Below are positions 7,916 through 17,246 of a stretch of 64,000 bases of DNA, piece after piece. Source of the stretch: a bacterium (GTDB lineage Bacteria; Bacillota; Clostridia; Lachnospirales; Lachnospiraceae); assembly GCA_023667365.1 (NCBI GenBank), contig JAMPAG010000002.1, forward strand, positions 1 through 64,000, written 5' to 3'. The notes below the pieces were generated by a model. That model was not told where the DNA came from. It made no database searches and saw only the letters and a program-made list of their open reading frames with translations. Position 1 is the first letter of the stretch; every line of letters begins with the position of its first letter. The translations under genes were made by a program, and so were the position numbers.

Positions 7916-8809
7916 ATGAAAAATTTTATCAAGACTCTATTTTCTATTCTATTGTGCACATGCGTTTTTTGTAACACTACGCTTATTTCTTTAGCGGATG
8001 GAAAATCCTTTTTGGAAGTAAAAGGATTTGCAAAAGCAAAGTTTGCATATACGACTTCCCTGGAAGATGTTATTTTTCCAAGCGAAGAATCCGAACAAGC
8101 TATTGCGGACAGCATGACTTCAAAAGAATATACGGACTATTTATACCGTCAGGCAGTTGACTTTTTCTGTACTACTAAAATTGATTTGGACTGGGATCAT
8201 ATCTTATGTGTTGGCGACAGCATTACGCTCGGTGTACAGACAGGAGTGGAAGAACCCTATCCAAATAATTATCCCGAGATTGTTGCCACTTTATTCCACA
8301 CATCTGTTGAGAACGAAGGAATTGGCGGTTCAACAATCTGGGGAAGCGGCCCTTATGCCATGTGCAAGCGGATCGTAAATTATGGTCCCGCAGATGCCGT
8401 ATTCATTTTAGGTGGGACAAACGATTGGTTTTTTGGAGAAGAATGCAAACTTGGTGATCTGAACAGCCCGATTACCTTTACCTATGATTTCAATTGGCTC
8501 TGCGAAAATTTGGAATCTTACTACCCCAATGCAGAAATCTTCTTTATCATTCCAATGGATCCCGCCGAATACATTGGAGTGGAAAAGCACGATGATGATT
8601 TCGATGTTATCAGAAATGTAGAACGAACAATCGCCGCAAACCACGGCTTCCATATTATCGATCTTCCGGCGCGAAACATTCTTTCAGGACTTGACCCGGA
8701 AATAAAAAGCGCTTATTATTCCGATCATTGCCACCTCAACACGTATGGCTATGAAACATTAGGAAAAATTGTCGCGTATGAAGCGCTGAAAGAAATGTTT
8801 GCCCACTAG
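7916..8809 (+). CDS. Secreted SGNH/GDSL-family hydrolase
   Basis: A 297-residue protein. Residues 1-27 are a signal peptide (basic start, hydrophobic core, LADG cleavage region). The SGNH blocks follow: GDSIT at 100-104 (nucleophile Ser102), the GIGGST loop near 136-140 (oxyanion Gly), GGTND at 166-170, and D270-x-x-H273 completing the triad. These enzymes are esterases or acetylhydrolases acting on polysaccharide, lipid or peptidoglycan; the substrate cannot be told here. The ATG at 7916 has GAAAGG seven bases upstream; the open frame upstream of it has no such signal. It is divergent from parA, with the parS cluster between. Confidence 0.88.
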   Translation: MKNFIKTLFSILLCTCVFCNTTLISLADGKSFLEVKGFAKAKFAYTTSLEDVIFPSEESEQAIADSMTSKEYTDYLYRQAVDFFCTTKIDLDWDHILCVGDSITLGVQTGVEEPYPNNYPEIVATLFHTSVENEGIGGSTIWGSGPYAMCKRIVNYGPADAVFILGGTNDWFFGEECKLGDLNSPITFTYDFNWLCENLESYYPNAEIFFIIPMDPAEYIGVEKHDDDFDVIRNVERTIAANHGFHIIDLPARNILSGLDPEIKSAYYSDHCHLNTYGYETLGKIVAYEALKEMFAH

Positions 8810-8835
8810 TATATCTATCACTCGCAAACCCACGC

Positions 8836-8930
8836 TTTCAGCGCTTATCGTCTGATCCGTAGACGCATGACCGCTTTGGAAAGCTGTTCGTCGCGCGGTA
8901 TTTCAGCGCTCTATCGTCTGATCCGCAGAC
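8836..8930. repeat. Direct repeat pair with small hairpins
   Basis: Two ~29-bp copies (8836-8864 and 8901-8930) begin TTTCAGCGCT, then TATCGTCTGATCCG. Each ends in a small GTCTG/CAGAC-type hairpin. They fill the gap between two convergent genes (SGNH hydrolase and response regulator). Only two copies exist, 65 bp apart, so this is not a CRISPR array. It may be a weak bidirectional terminator region. Confidence 0.65.
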
Positions 8931-8962
8931 TGTTTGCTCGTTAATCGCACAGGAAAAACAAG

Positions 8963-9601
8963 TTATATCGTGATCAAATTATTCTTGATCGCAAAAACGG
9001 CTGCCTGCGTGCGGTCGGAAACATCAATCTTCCGGAAAATACTGGATATATGATTTTTTACGGTCCGCTCGCTAATATCAAGCTGGATCGCAATTTCCTT
9101 ATTAAAATGTCCTTTTGCCACTAACCTTAATACTTCCAGTTCGCGCCTTGTCAGTGCATCAATTTTTTCTCTGTCCTCATCGCGATGAACAAGCCTGGAA
9201 TTCAAAGCAGGGATCAGGTCGGGCTGAATATAAGTCTCTCCCTGATAAATATGCTTGATCGCTCTGACCAGTTCGGCGGAGCTGGAATCCTTTAGGATAT
9301 ATCCCTCAACGCCAATATCAACAAGATTCACTAAATATTCCACTTCATTATGGACAGTGAGCATCGCAACCTTGACCGGAATCCGTTCCTTGCGGATTTC
9401 CTGTAAAACTTCGATCCCATTCATGCCGATCATATTTACATCCAATAACAGAATATCCGGCACTTCCTGATGAAGCAGTTTCAGGCAATCCTCTCCGTTC
9501 GACGCCTGAGCAATGACCTGAATATCACCGTCAAATTCAATCAATTGCTTTACACCCTCGCGCACCATTTCATGATCATCTACCAGCATAATTTTAATCA
9601 T
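8963..9601 (-). CDS. NarL/FixJ (DegU-like) response regulator
   Basis: A 212-residue regulator. The receiver domain starts IKIMLVDDHEMVREG, with the acidic pocket DD at 8-9 and phosphoacceptor Asp54 in LLLDVNM. A LuxR-type helix-turn-helix occupies ~145-205 (LTRRELEVLRLVAKGHFNKE). The ATG at 9601 has AAGGGG seven bases upstream; an in-frame ATG two codons earlier is too close to it. It lies directly downstream of a cytoplasmic histidine kinase that is the obvious partner. Its targets are not evident from sequence. Confidence 0.92.
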   Translation of the reverse strand: MIKIMLVDDHEMVREGVKQLIEFDGDIQVIAQASNGEDCLKLLHQEVPDILLLDVNMIGMNGIEVLQEIRKERIPVKVAMLTVHNEVEYLVNLVDIGVEGYILKDSSSAELVRAIKHIYQGETYIQPDLIPALNSRLVHRDEDREKIDALTRRELEVLRLVAKGHFNKEIAIQLDISERTVKNHISSIFRKIDVSDRTQAAVFAIKNNLITI

Positions 9602-9612
9602 ATGCATTCCCC

Positions 9613-10761
9613 TTATTCTTTCAAAACAACTTGCGCACAGGTTCCCTCGTCCGTGCTGCCTATATGAAAGGACGCCCCGATCAGATATGCGCGCTCCTTC
9701 ACAAGTTCCAGTCCAAAATGCTTATCCGTATTATCTCTCAAAGAAAAGCCTTTTCCATTATCAACTACCTGTAACTGAATGACACCGTTTTCTCTTTTCA
9801 GCGTCATGGATACTCTGTCACCGCCTGAGTGAAAAATCGCATTTCGCAAAAGCTCCATCGCAATCCTGTAAAGAACAATACATATCTCATTAGAAATATC
9901 CGGAAGATCTTCCACATCCGCAACGATCATCATGGACGTATATTTTTGCTGTTCTTCCACCGCGTTTAACAATGCTTCCCGAAAACCAATATCATCAAAG
10001 ATCATCGGCCTCAAATCACTGATAAAATTTCTCGCCCTTTGTATGGTCTCGCGCAAATATTTTTCAACCGATACAAGCTGCAGCTTTGCCTGTACCGCAT
10101 CCTGTTCCATATATCTGCCGCAAAGTTCCAGCATATGGATCGTATGCACAAGATCCTGCACGATCGTATCATGCAGATCGTTCGCAATTCTTTTCCTGTC
10201 GCTGTCAAGCGCCTGCATAACACGAAGCATATTCGTTTCATCTTGAAATATCTCAATCCCATCCGCATCATCTGATGCAGAAATCTGCTCGTCCATTCTC
10301 GCCTCTGATTTCGAACAATAACCTGCGCTCCGGTCTCCCTGTGACAAAACCCACTGCGCATATTCCACATCATTTTTTTCATAACCGATAGAATTGACAA
10401 ATGTGTCATTTTTTATTACACGCTCATCCGAAGATGACACGTTCAATTCCTGCCACACGTCACGCAGCGCCGAAATCCGTTTTTTGATCATATTCTGCTT
10501 ATGATAGAATGCCTGATTTTCTTTTTCAAAAACACGGATCTGCTCCTTGCCCTTCGCAATATCCTCCTTGTAACGGCTTTCAATATTCCGCGGTGAAAAA
10601 ATCTTCACATCCGTATCTTCTTTTTCATAGAGAGATTCCAGATACCTTTTTGCCTGCAAAATCGCATCCTTATGTTCCTGAATCTGCCTTTCGATCTCTA
10701 TCTGCTCCGACTCCAGATCTAAGATCACCTGATGGAGTTTTTCTTTTATCATTTTTTCCAT
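9613..10761 (-). CDS. DegS-like cytoplasmic sensor histidine kinase
   Basis: About 382 residues with no transmembrane segment. The first ~105 residues are charged coiled coil, as in DegS. A HisKA_3 domain has RIANDLHDTIVQDL with phosphoacceptor His197. The HATPase domain has ELLRNAIFHS (N box), DNGKGF (G1) and FGLELVKERA (G2). It should phosphorylate the response regulator encoded 11 bases downstream. Start uncertain: ATG at 10761 has GGAG nine bases upstream; another in-frame ATG at 10776 lacks one. A soluble kinase of this type senses an internal cue. Confidence 0.9.
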   Translation of the reverse strand: MEKMIKEKLHQVILDLESEQIEIERQIQEHKDAILQAKRYLESLYEKEDTDVKIFSPRNIESRYKEDIAKGKEQIRVFEKENQAFYHKQNMIKKRISALRDVWQELNVSSSDERVIKNDTFVNSIGYEKNDVEYAQWVLSQGDRSAGYCSKSEARMDEQISASDDADGIEIFQDETNMLRVMQALDSDRKRIANDLHDTIVQDLVHTIHMLELCGRYMEQDAVQAKLQLVSVEKYLRETIQRARNFISDLRPMIFDDIGFREALLNAVEEQQKYTSMMIVADVEDLPDISNEICIVLYRIAMELLRNAIFHSGGDRVSMTLKRENGVIQLQVVDNGKGFSLRDNTDKHFGLELVKERAYLIGASFHIGSTDEGTCAQVVLKE

Positions 10762-10884
10762 GAAGCCCGACTCCATTTCTTAACTTATAAAAAGAGACTA
10801 CATACATCTAGCATAATCACAAAACAAATATTATAATAAAAAAAGATACACAATCAGTTTTTGATTCAAAAAAGAAATATGTAT

Positions 10885-10913
10885 TTGAATGATACCATAT
10901 AATCCAGTATAAT
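10885..10913 (+). promoter_or_regulatory. Promoter of the alpha/beta-hydrolase-like gene
   Basis: TTGAAT (10885-10890), 17 bases, TATAAT (10908-10913). The predicted start near 10920 leaves a ~70-base leader to the ATG at 10990. The surrounding 200 bp between divergent genes is strongly AT-rich and otherwise empty. Confidence 0.65.
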
Positions 10914-10989
10914 AATATCAGTATTTTATCAATCTGACCAAAAAATCATAAAATGTACCTACATTACACAGGCGGGAGTCGTGACATTT

Positions 10990-11937
10990 ATGAAAAAAAA
11001 CAAAAAAATCCTCTTAACTCTGTCCGGTTTGGTTCTGGCAACCATGCATGGTATGAATCGCATGGAATGCAGCGCATGTTTATCCAAAAATATACTGCCG
11101 GCAGATCATATTCAAAATTTCCAATGGCGGTTCGGAAACGTGAAATACCGCAAAACAGGAACGGGCGCTCCGCTGCTGCTCATTCATGACTTAACGCCCG
11201 GCTCCAGCTCCTATGAATTTTCTCATATAGAGGAGCTGCTCGCGCAGACAAACACCGTCTATGCCATCGATCTGCTTGGTTACGGAAGATCGGATAAACC
11301 GAATATGACCTACACCAATTATCTTTACGTCCAGCTCATCACAGATTTCGTAGGAAAAGTGATCGGTAAAAAAACAAGTATCATCGCGACCGGGTCAAGC
11401 GCCGTGTCCGCTATCATGGCTGTACATAACGACGCGGAATTGATCGATAAACTGATCCTCATTCATCCGCAGGATCTGTACGAGGGCAACCAGATTCCTT
11501 CCACACAATTAAAGCTGCTTAAATTTTTGATCGATTTTCCGATCATCGGCACTTTTATTTACAATCTTCACACAAACAAGGCTTCCTTCCACACGCAGTT
11601 TCTCTATGAATATTTTTGCCGGCCGACCGTGGATCTGAATGCGATCATCGACGCATACGCGGAAGCCGCGCATATCGATTTTTACAAAGGAAAATACGCT
11701 TACTCAAGTTTCCTCGCAAAATACGGAAACAGCAATTGCATTTTTGCTCTGAAAAATATCAATAACAGTATCCTCATGATTTCCGGAGAAAAGTCCACGC
11801 TCTCCGAGACAAACGAAGGAAATTACACATATTTTAATCGTTCCATTGAAACGATACGCATCGCTAATTCCAAGAATCTCCCGCAATTGGAGAATCCGAG
11901 GGAGACCGCCGCAAGAATTCAAGATTTCTTAGCGTGA
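10990..11937 (+). CDS. Alpha/beta-hydrolase-fold protein, triad incomplete
   Basis: A 315-residue protein with a hydrophobic N-terminus (residues 7-20) that may be a signal or anchor. The fold blocks are clear: LLLIHDLTPGSSSYEF (oxyanion loop), YAIDLLGYGRSDKP, and a nucleophile elbow reading IIATGSSAVSA (Ser137 where G-x-S-x-G is expected, last Gly missing). Where homologues have G-H-x-P before the final helix this protein has K-N-L-P (Asn296), so the usual catalytic His is absent. It could be a non-catalytic member, or use another residue. The ATG is 11 bases after GGGAG; a nearer GTG at 10981 is too close. Convergent with rsmG. Confidence 0.75.
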   Translation: MKKNKKILLTLSGLVLATMHGMNRMECSACLSKNILPADHIQNFQWRFGNVKYRKTGTGAPLLLIHDLTPGSSSYEFSHIEELLAQTNTVYAIDLLGYGRSDKPNMTYTNYLYVQLITDFVGKVIGKKTSIIATGSSAVSAIMAVHNDAELIDKLILIHPQDLYEGNQIPSTQLKLLKFLIDFPIIGTFIYNLHTNKASFHTQFLYEYFCRPTVDLNAIIDAYAEAAHIDFYKGKYAYSSFLAKYGNSNCIFALKNINNSILMISGEKSTLSETNEGNYTYFNRSIETIRIANSKNLPQLENPRETAARIQDFLA

Positions 11938-11993
11938 AATTAAAATTCTTTGCAAAACGCCCATCGGCGTAAATATGAGATTTTCTTCGCATA

Positions 11994-12731
11994 TTATAGC
12001 GGTTCTTTAGCGGGGAGTCCCGCTTTCCGCGGATATTTTTTCGGCGTCGTATTTTGTTTTTCGATCACGATCAGTTTACGGAATATGTCGGAACCGGGTA
12101 AATAAAAATCTGCCTCCCGCATAATCTGTCCGCCCAAAACAGAAAGCGCATGTGCCGCCTCGGCAAGCTCGCTTTCTGTTTTTTCGGATTTATAAGCGAC
12201 AAAATATCCGTTTTTCTTTACAAAAGGAATACAATATTCCGATAACGTGGAAAGCCGCGCGACCGCACGGGATACGCAAAGATCATAGTTTTCCCGAAGT
12301 TCTTCTTTCCTTGCGGCATCCTCCGCACGCCCGTGGATCGCCGTGATTTTCTTTAGTCCAAGCCGTGCGATCACTTCATTCAAAAATTGAACGCGTTTAT
12401 TCAGGGAATCCAGCATCGTAATGTTCCAATTCGGAAAGGCGATTTTGAGGGGAAGCGCCGGAAAACCGGCTCCCGTCCCGACGTCGATCACAGAAAGTTC
12501 CCGCCCGGATAAAAAATCATGATCCGGAAATGCTTTCACCAGAGAAAGACTATCCGTAAAATGCTTCAGAACCACTTCCTCATAATCTGTGATCGCCGTC
12601 AGATTCATAAAGGAATTCCATTCTAGGAGCAATTCATAATAACGGAGAAATTGTTCGTATTGTTCGCCGCTCAAAGAAATCTGCAGCGCATCCATGTTGT
12701 TTTTGAATGTTGTAAGAGAATATTTCTGCAT
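11994..12731 (-). CDS. rsmG: 16S rRNA m7G527 methyltransferase RsmG
   Basis: A 245-residue SAM-dependent methyltransferase that makes 7-methylguanosine at position 527 of 16S rRNA. Motif I is VIDVGTGAGFPALPLKIAFP. The family segment MNLTAITDYEEVVLKHFTDSL precedes it, and CVSRAVARL, the catalytic-loop block, follows. The C-terminal ~25 residues are basic and variable. It lies 97 bases downstream of mnmG, the standard origin-region order. Loss of this enzyme gives low-level streptomycin resistance in other bacteria (family knowledge). Confidence 0.96.
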   Translation of the reverse strand: MQKYSLTTFKNNMDALQISLSGEQYEQFLRYYELLLEWNSFMNLTAITDYEEVVLKHFTDSLSLVKAFPDHDFLSGRELSVIDVGTGAGFPALPLKIAFPNWNITMLDSLNKRVQFLNEVIARLGLKKITAIHGRAEDAARKEELRENYDLCVSRAVARLSTLSEYCIPFVKKNGYFVAYKSEKTESELAEAAHALSVLGGQIMREADFYLPGSDIFRKLIVIEKQNTTPKKYPRKAGLPAKEPL

Positions 12732-12828
12732 ACATCCCCCGGCTTTTTATGATTGACCGACATAACCCGTATACCGTTTCATCATTCTTTCGTATAAGAA
12801 ATCAGCTTCCTTTATTGACAGCTTCTTC

Positions 12829-14769
12829 CTATATCTCTGTTTCCAGTTTCGTCTTCTCCCGCGCATGATGCTCCAAATAAACCAACAGCACGGAAATATC
12901 CGAAGGGGACACGCCCGATATTCTGGAAGCCTGTCCGACATTGATCGGACGGAACTGTTTTAATTTCTGTCTTGCTTCCAGACGCAGACTGCCCACATCA
13001 TCATAATCCATGTCTTCGGGAAGTTTCTTTTTTTCCATTTTGTGGAACTGTTCTACCTGCCGCAGTTGTCTTGCAATATAACCTTCGTATTTTATTTCGA
13101 TCTCCACCTGCTCAATCACAGCGTCCGGCAAAGGCTTCCGCTCCCGGTCTAAGGACCCGAGTGTCTCATAAGAAAGTTCCGGTCTGCACATCAGCTCCGC
13201 CAAAGAGGCAGCTGTTTTTAACGGCGCGCTGCCATGCGCCTCCAGAAATTCCTGCACCGCTTTATTCGCGCCGACCATGGTATTCTTTAATCGCTTACTT
13301 TCTTCTTTGATCTGTTTTTCTTTCAGAAGAACCGCGTCATATTGCTCTTTTGTAATGAGTCCCGCCTGAAATCCATACTTGCGCAGACGAAGATCCGCGT
13401 TATCCTGACGCAGTAAAAGGCGATATTCTGCGCGCGACGTCATCATGCGGTACGGCTCAAAATTTTCTTTTGTCACAAGATCGTCCACAAGCACGCCGAG
13501 ATACCCTTCCGAGCGGTCGATGACAAGCTGTTCTTTTCCGAGCGCATGATTCGCCGCATTGATTCCCGCAAGCAGTCCCTGCGCCGCCGCTTCCTCATAG
13601 CCGCTGCTTCCGTTTAACTGACCGCCGCTGTAAAGCCCCTCGATATTCTTAAATTGTAACGTCGGATAAAGCTGCTGCGGATCAATGCAGTCATATTCGA
13701 TCGCATAGGCATTGCGCACAATCTTACAATGCTCCAAACCCGGCACGGTCCGGTACATGGCAAGCTGCACGTCCTCCGGAAGAGAAGACGACATGCCGCC
13801 CACATACATTTCGTTGGTATGCAGTCCCTCCGGCTCAATAAAAACCTGATGCCGTTCTTTATCCGCAAATTTCACGACCTTATCCTCGATCGACGGACAA
13901 TAGCGCGGTCCCGTTCCTTCAATGACACCCGCATAAATCGGCGAACGGTCGAGATTTCCGCGGATAATTTCATGCGTCTGCTCATTCGTATAAGTCAGAT
14001 AGCAGGATACCTGTTCAATCTGCACCGTTTCCGGATCGGTGGAAAAAGAAAACGGCACAATGCGTTCGTCCCCCTTCTGCTCCTCCATCCTAGAATAATC
14101 AAGCGTCCGCCCGTCCATCCGTGCAGGTGTTCCCGTCTTAAAACGGCGCATCTTAATACCGAGTTTCTTCATGGAATCCGTTAAATGCGTTGCCGGCTGT
14201 AACCCGTTCGGTCCGGTATACGTGATTGCTTCCCCGCAGAGACAGCGCGCGTTCAGGTATGTTCCCGTACAAAGCACAACCGCTTTTGCCTCATAAATCG
14301 CTCCCGTCAAAATGCGGACGCCGGTGATGCGCTTTTTTACCGAATCATCTGCTGCGGAATTTTTTGCCGCATCCTCTGCAAGCAGCTCGACAACCTCCGC
14401 CTGCTTGATCGTCAAATGTTCCTGATTTTCTAACATTTTCCGCATGGAACGCGTATATTCCGCTTTATCCGCCTGCGCGCGCAGAGAATGTACCGCAGGT
14501 CCCTTCGAGCGGTTTAACATTTTTGACTGAATAAAAGTTCTATCAATATTTTTTCCCATTTCGCCGCCGAGCGCATCGACTTCCCGCACAAGATGTCCTT
14601 TTGACGAACCGCCGATATTCGGATTGCACGGCATTAAAGCAATACTGTCTACACTAACCGTAAAAATAACGGTTTCCAATCCCATTCGCGCACATGCAAG
14701 AGCCGCCTCACAGCCGGCATGTCCCGCTCCGACGACACATATATCTACCTGTTCCCTGATCTGTGACAT
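12829..14769 (-). CDS. mnmG: tRNA uridine-5-carboxymethylaminomethyl modification enzyme MnmG
   Basis: A 646-residue FAD protein which, with MnmE, installs the cmnm5 group on U34 of certain tRNAs. The N-terminal Rossmann motif is [14 protein letters not shown]. Further signatures are [24 protein letters not shown], the Cys loop ARCLCGEAI, and [21 protein letters not shown]. The C-terminal helical domain ends with [19 protein letters not shown]. The start MSQIREQVD at 14769 is six bases after GGGG; upstream in-frame ATGs overlap that site. mnmE lies about 1 kb away, with a small divergent gene pair inserted between. Confidence 0.97.
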   Translation of the reverse strand: MSQIREQVDICVVGAGHAGCEAALACARMGLETVIFTVSVDSIALMPCNPNIGGSSKGHLVREVDALGGEMGKNIDRTFIQSKMLNRSKGPAVHSLRAQADKAEYTRSMRKMLENQEHLTIKQAEVVELLAEDAAKNSAADDSVKKRITGVRILTGAIYEAKAVVLCTGTYLNARCLCGEAITYTGPNGLQPATHLTDSMKKLGIKMRRFKTGTPARMDGRTLDYSRMEEQKGDERIVPFSFSTDPETVQIEQVSCYLTYTNEQTHEIIRGNLDRSPIYAGVIEGTGPRYCPSIEDKVVKFADKERHQVFIEPEGLHTNEMYVGGMSSSLPEDVQLAMYRTVPGLEHCKIVRNAYAIEYDCIDPQQLYPTLQFKNIEGLYSGGQLNGSSGYEEAAAQGLLAGINAANHALGKEQLVIDRSEGYLGVLVDDLVTKENFEPYRMMTSRAEYRLLLRQDNADLRLRKYGFQAGLITKEQYDAVLLKEKQIKEESKRLKNTMVGANKAVQEFLEAHGSAPLKTAASLAELMCRPELSYETLGSLDRERKPLPDAVIEQVEIEIKYEGYIARQLRQVEQFHKMEKKKLPEDMDYDDVGSLRLEARQKLKQFRPINVGQASRISGVSPSDISVLLVYLEHHAREKTKLETEI

Positions 14770-14979
14770 TGTTATCCCCATCATCTGCTTTTTTTAAGCT
14801 GTCTGCTCATTCTTCTCACTTTCGCTCATTATATCACAGTTATCTTTTAGTCTCAATCACACCAGTTCTTATTTCATCAAAAAAACCGCCTCATCATCAG
14901 CACTTCTATGCCTTATTTGCATATCTGCTTTCGATTCGACAGTCTTTTTTCATTTTCTTATATTTTTTATTCTGTTTTA

Positions 14980-15372
14980 TTATGGTATTAACATTTTCAA
15001 TGATTTAGCTTGAAAACCTTCACCATTTTTTAGAAGAATCTCAGTTTCCAGATTAGAAGAATTTAACTCTATCAGTAAATTTCGTAAATGACATGACGGA
15101 ATATCGAATGTAGTATCATTCCACATACATACAACATACTTTATCTCTTTATCTCCACTTTTTTCAAGAATCTTTACAAAATTATTTTCATCCTCCACAT
15201 TACCAGACATAATACTATGATTAGCAAAAGAAAATATGTTACCTTTAGAAGTCCATACTGCAACAGCCTGTTCAGCGGATAAATCAGATCTGATAAGTTC
15301 TTCTGCCTGTTTTACTAATTTTTCAAATTGCAGGATAGCATTTTTTCTACACAAATCAACATTACTTTCCAT
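14980..15372 (-). CDS. Small cytidine-deaminase-fold protein without zinc ligands
   Basis: A 130-residue protein not recognised by name. Its second half follows the cytidine deaminase pattern: AVAVWTSKGNIFSFANH resembles the substrate strand, NVEDENNFV sits where C-A-E-R is expected, IPSCHLRNLLIEL where P-C-x-x-C-R-x-x-L-x-E-F is expected, and it ends KSLKMLIP like T-L-x-E-L-L-P. The zinc-binding cysteines are replaced (Asn, Ser, Leu), although the Glu may remain, so I infer a non-catalytic member. Start: ATG at 15372 with GGAGG six bases upstream. AT-rich relative to its neighbours and divergent from DUF378. The fold call is by eye. Confidence 0.6.
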   Translation of the reverse strand: MESNVDLCRKNAILQFEKLVKQAEELIRSDLSAEQAVAVWTSKGNIFSFANHSIMSGNVEDENNFVKILEKSGDKEIKYVVCMWNDTTFDIPSCHLRNLLIELNSSNLETEILLKNGEGFQAKSLKMLIP

Positions 15373-15455
15373 ATTTGTCCTCCGTATCCATCTTTTAACA
15401 TGGATGATTTTTTGTGTTCTTGAAACAATAATAACAGAAAAGGAGGAAAAAAGAT

Positions 15456-15683
15456 ATGAATAATAAATTTTTAGATTGTTCTGCATTGACAATCGTTATC
15501 ATAGGCGCAATCAACTGGGCACTGATCGGATTTTTCCGATTTGACCTGGTAGCAAAGGTTTTTGGAAATATGTCCTGGGTTTCCAGAATCATTTACGATC
15601 TTGTCGGCATCTGCGGAATTTATCTGATCACATTTTATCTTTACTGCGGCGGCAAATCGCAGCGCGATGCAAAAAATGCATAA
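15456..15683 (+). CDS. DUF378 family small membrane protein
   Basis: A 75-residue protein with two hydrophobic segments (about 10-28 and 45-64) and the family block GAINWALIGFFRFDLV. This matches DUF378 (YuzA-like) inner-membrane proteins of unknown function. A strong AAAGGAGG precedes the ATG. It is a single gene ending in a tandem-hairpin terminator at 15689-15732 and lies between mnmG and mnmE, where many relatives have no gene. Confidence 0.88.
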   Translation: MNNKFLDCSALTIVIIGAINWALIGFFRFDLVAKVFGNMSWVSRIIYDLVGICGIYLITFYLYCGGKSQRDAKNA

Positions 15684-15688
15684 AAAAT

Positions 15689-15732
15689 CGTGCTTCGCAC
15701 GCTTTCAAAGAACTGCCTTTGGCAGTTCTTTT
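15689..15732. terminator. Tandem-hairpin terminator, copy 1
   Basis: Just after the DUF378 stop come hairpin CGTGC-TTC-GCACG (15689-15701), a CTTTC linker, then hairpin AAAGAACTGCC-TTT-GGCAGTTCTTT (15707-15731) followed by T. The second hairpin also serves convergent mnmE, whose stop is at 15740. The same module follows rpmH and dnaN. Confidence 0.8.
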
Positions 15733-15739
15733 GATTTCA

Positions 15740-17242
15740 CTATTTTCCCATACAAAACTTAGAAAAAATCTCATTCACCAGATCGTCGCCGATTTCTTCC
15801 CCGATGATCCTGCCAAGCGAGGAATATGCGCTCATGAGATCGATCGAATAAAAATCTTCCGGCATTTCCGCAGCGATACTCTGCATGACTTGCTGCAAAC
15901 TGTCATACGCTTCCATCAGTCCCTCTTTATGCCGAATATTTGTAATCATGACTTCAGAATTTGCGGAAATATCTCCGTCAATAAACATTTGACGAATTTG
16001 TTCTTCCAATTCCTGCATTCCACTTTTTATAAAAGCCGAATCAGAAGAAAAAGAAGAAGCTGCGGTAGAAGTTTTGATGATCGCAAAGTCCTGTTTTTGA
16101 CTGCCTGCAGGATTCCCTTCATTTTCATGCTTCTTTTCTTTTTCCGTATGTTTTTCTCTTTTCTCTGTACGGAATGAGCCGGTCGTTATTGCATCTTTTA
16201 ATTCATTTTCTGTGATTACCGACTCTAAATCCGATTTATTCATGAGTACGATCACTTTTTTATTTTGTAAAAGAGGAAGAATTTCTTCATCATTCTCATC
16301 AAGAGGAACAGAAGAATCCACAACATAAATGAGCAGATCCGCGTCCGCCGCATAGGATTTTGCGCGCTCGACGCCGATTTTTTCCACCTTATCCCGCGTA
16401 TCCCTGATACCCGCGGTATCGACGATGTGTAACTGCACGCCGCCAATCGTCAGGCTCTCTTCTAACGCGTCGCGCGTCGTTCCTGCAATATCGGTTACGA
16501 TCGCTTTTTCTTCGCCAAGCAGCAGATTTAGCAGAGAAGATTTTCCGGCGTTTGGTTTTCCGACAATAACGGTGCGAATGCCTTCTCTGACAATCTTTCC
16601 CTGATCCGCGGAACGAATCAGATGCATACAATCATCTGAAAGACGTTTTATTTTTGCAGAAAGCTGTTCCGGGTACCCGTCTAAACTGATATGTTCCGGA
16701 TCATCCAGCGCCGACTCGATAAAAGCAATTTCATGCAAGATACCCGCGCGGATTTCTTTTATTTTTACAGAAACAGATCCTCTAAGCTGTGCCATGGACA
16801 CCTTCAAGGCAAGATCGTTCTGAGAGCGCAGAATATCCATGACCGCTTCCGCTTCCGCCAGATCGATTCTTCCGTTCAAAAAAGCACGCTTCGTAAATTC
16901 TCCGGGCTCGGCAAGACGCGCCCCATGCGCTAATACGAGGGACAGGATCCGGTTCATGATATAAATACCGCCGTGGCAGTTGATTTCAACCGTATCTTCC
17001 TTTGTATAGGTATGGGGCGCTTTCATAACCGACACCATAACTTCATCTACAATATCGCTGCCGTCGCAGATAAAACCATAGTGAATGGTGTGCGTCTGAT
17101 AATGAATTAACGTATGTTCTTTTTTGCGATTACAATAAATCGGATGAACAACGGAAACGGCATCCTCCCCGCTTACCCGGATGATGCCGATTCCGCCGTT
17201 CCCGACAGGCGTTGCGATCGCTGCGATCGTTTCTGTCTGCAT
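15740..17242 (-). CDS. mnmE: tRNA modification GTPase MnmE
   Basis: A 500-residue partner of MnmG in U34 modification. The N-terminal tetrahydrofolate-binding domain starts DTIAAIA-style (ETIAAIATPVGNGGIGIIRVSG). The G domain has GKPNAGKS at 228-235, TDIAGTTRD at 250-258, DTAG at 275-278 and NKSD at 335-338. The C-terminus FCMGK retains the catalytic Cys of the CxGK box. Unusually, residues ~353-384 are a very hydrophilic Lys/Glu-rich insert just after NKSD, which makes the protein ~45 residues longer than typical. The ATG is four bases after the jag stop, so translation is probably coupled. Confidence 0.96.
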   Translation of the reverse strand: MQTETIAAIATPVGNGGIGIIRVSGEDAVSVVHPIYCNRKKEHTLIHYQTHTIHYGFICDGSDIVDEVMVSVMKAPHTYTKEDTVEINCHGGIYIMNRILSLVLAHGARLAEPGEFTKRAFLNGRIDLAEAEAVMDILRSQNDLALKVSMAQLRGSVSVKIKEIRAGILHEIAFIESALDDPEHISLDGYPEQLSAKIKRLSDDCMHLIRSADQGKIVREGIRTVIVGKPNAGKSSLLNLLLGEEKAIVTDIAGTTRDALEESLTIGGVQLHIVDTAGIRDTRDKVEKIGVERAKSYAADADLLIYVVDSSVPLDENDEEILPLLQNKKVIVLMNKSDLESVITENELKDAITTGSFRTEKREKHTEKEKKHENEGNPAGSQKQDFAIIKTSTAASSFSSDSAFIKSGMQELEEQIRQMFIDGDISANSEVMITNIRHKEGLMEAYDSLQQVMQSIAAEMPEDFYSIDLMSAYSSLGRIIGEEIGDDLVNEIFSKFCMGK

Positions 17243-17246
17243 TTTC

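Noticed and set aside
8836-8930. Possible CRISPR-like repeat
   Set aside because: Only two copies, with no third unit, no cas genes in the window and self-complementary ends. Treated as a terminator-type duplication.
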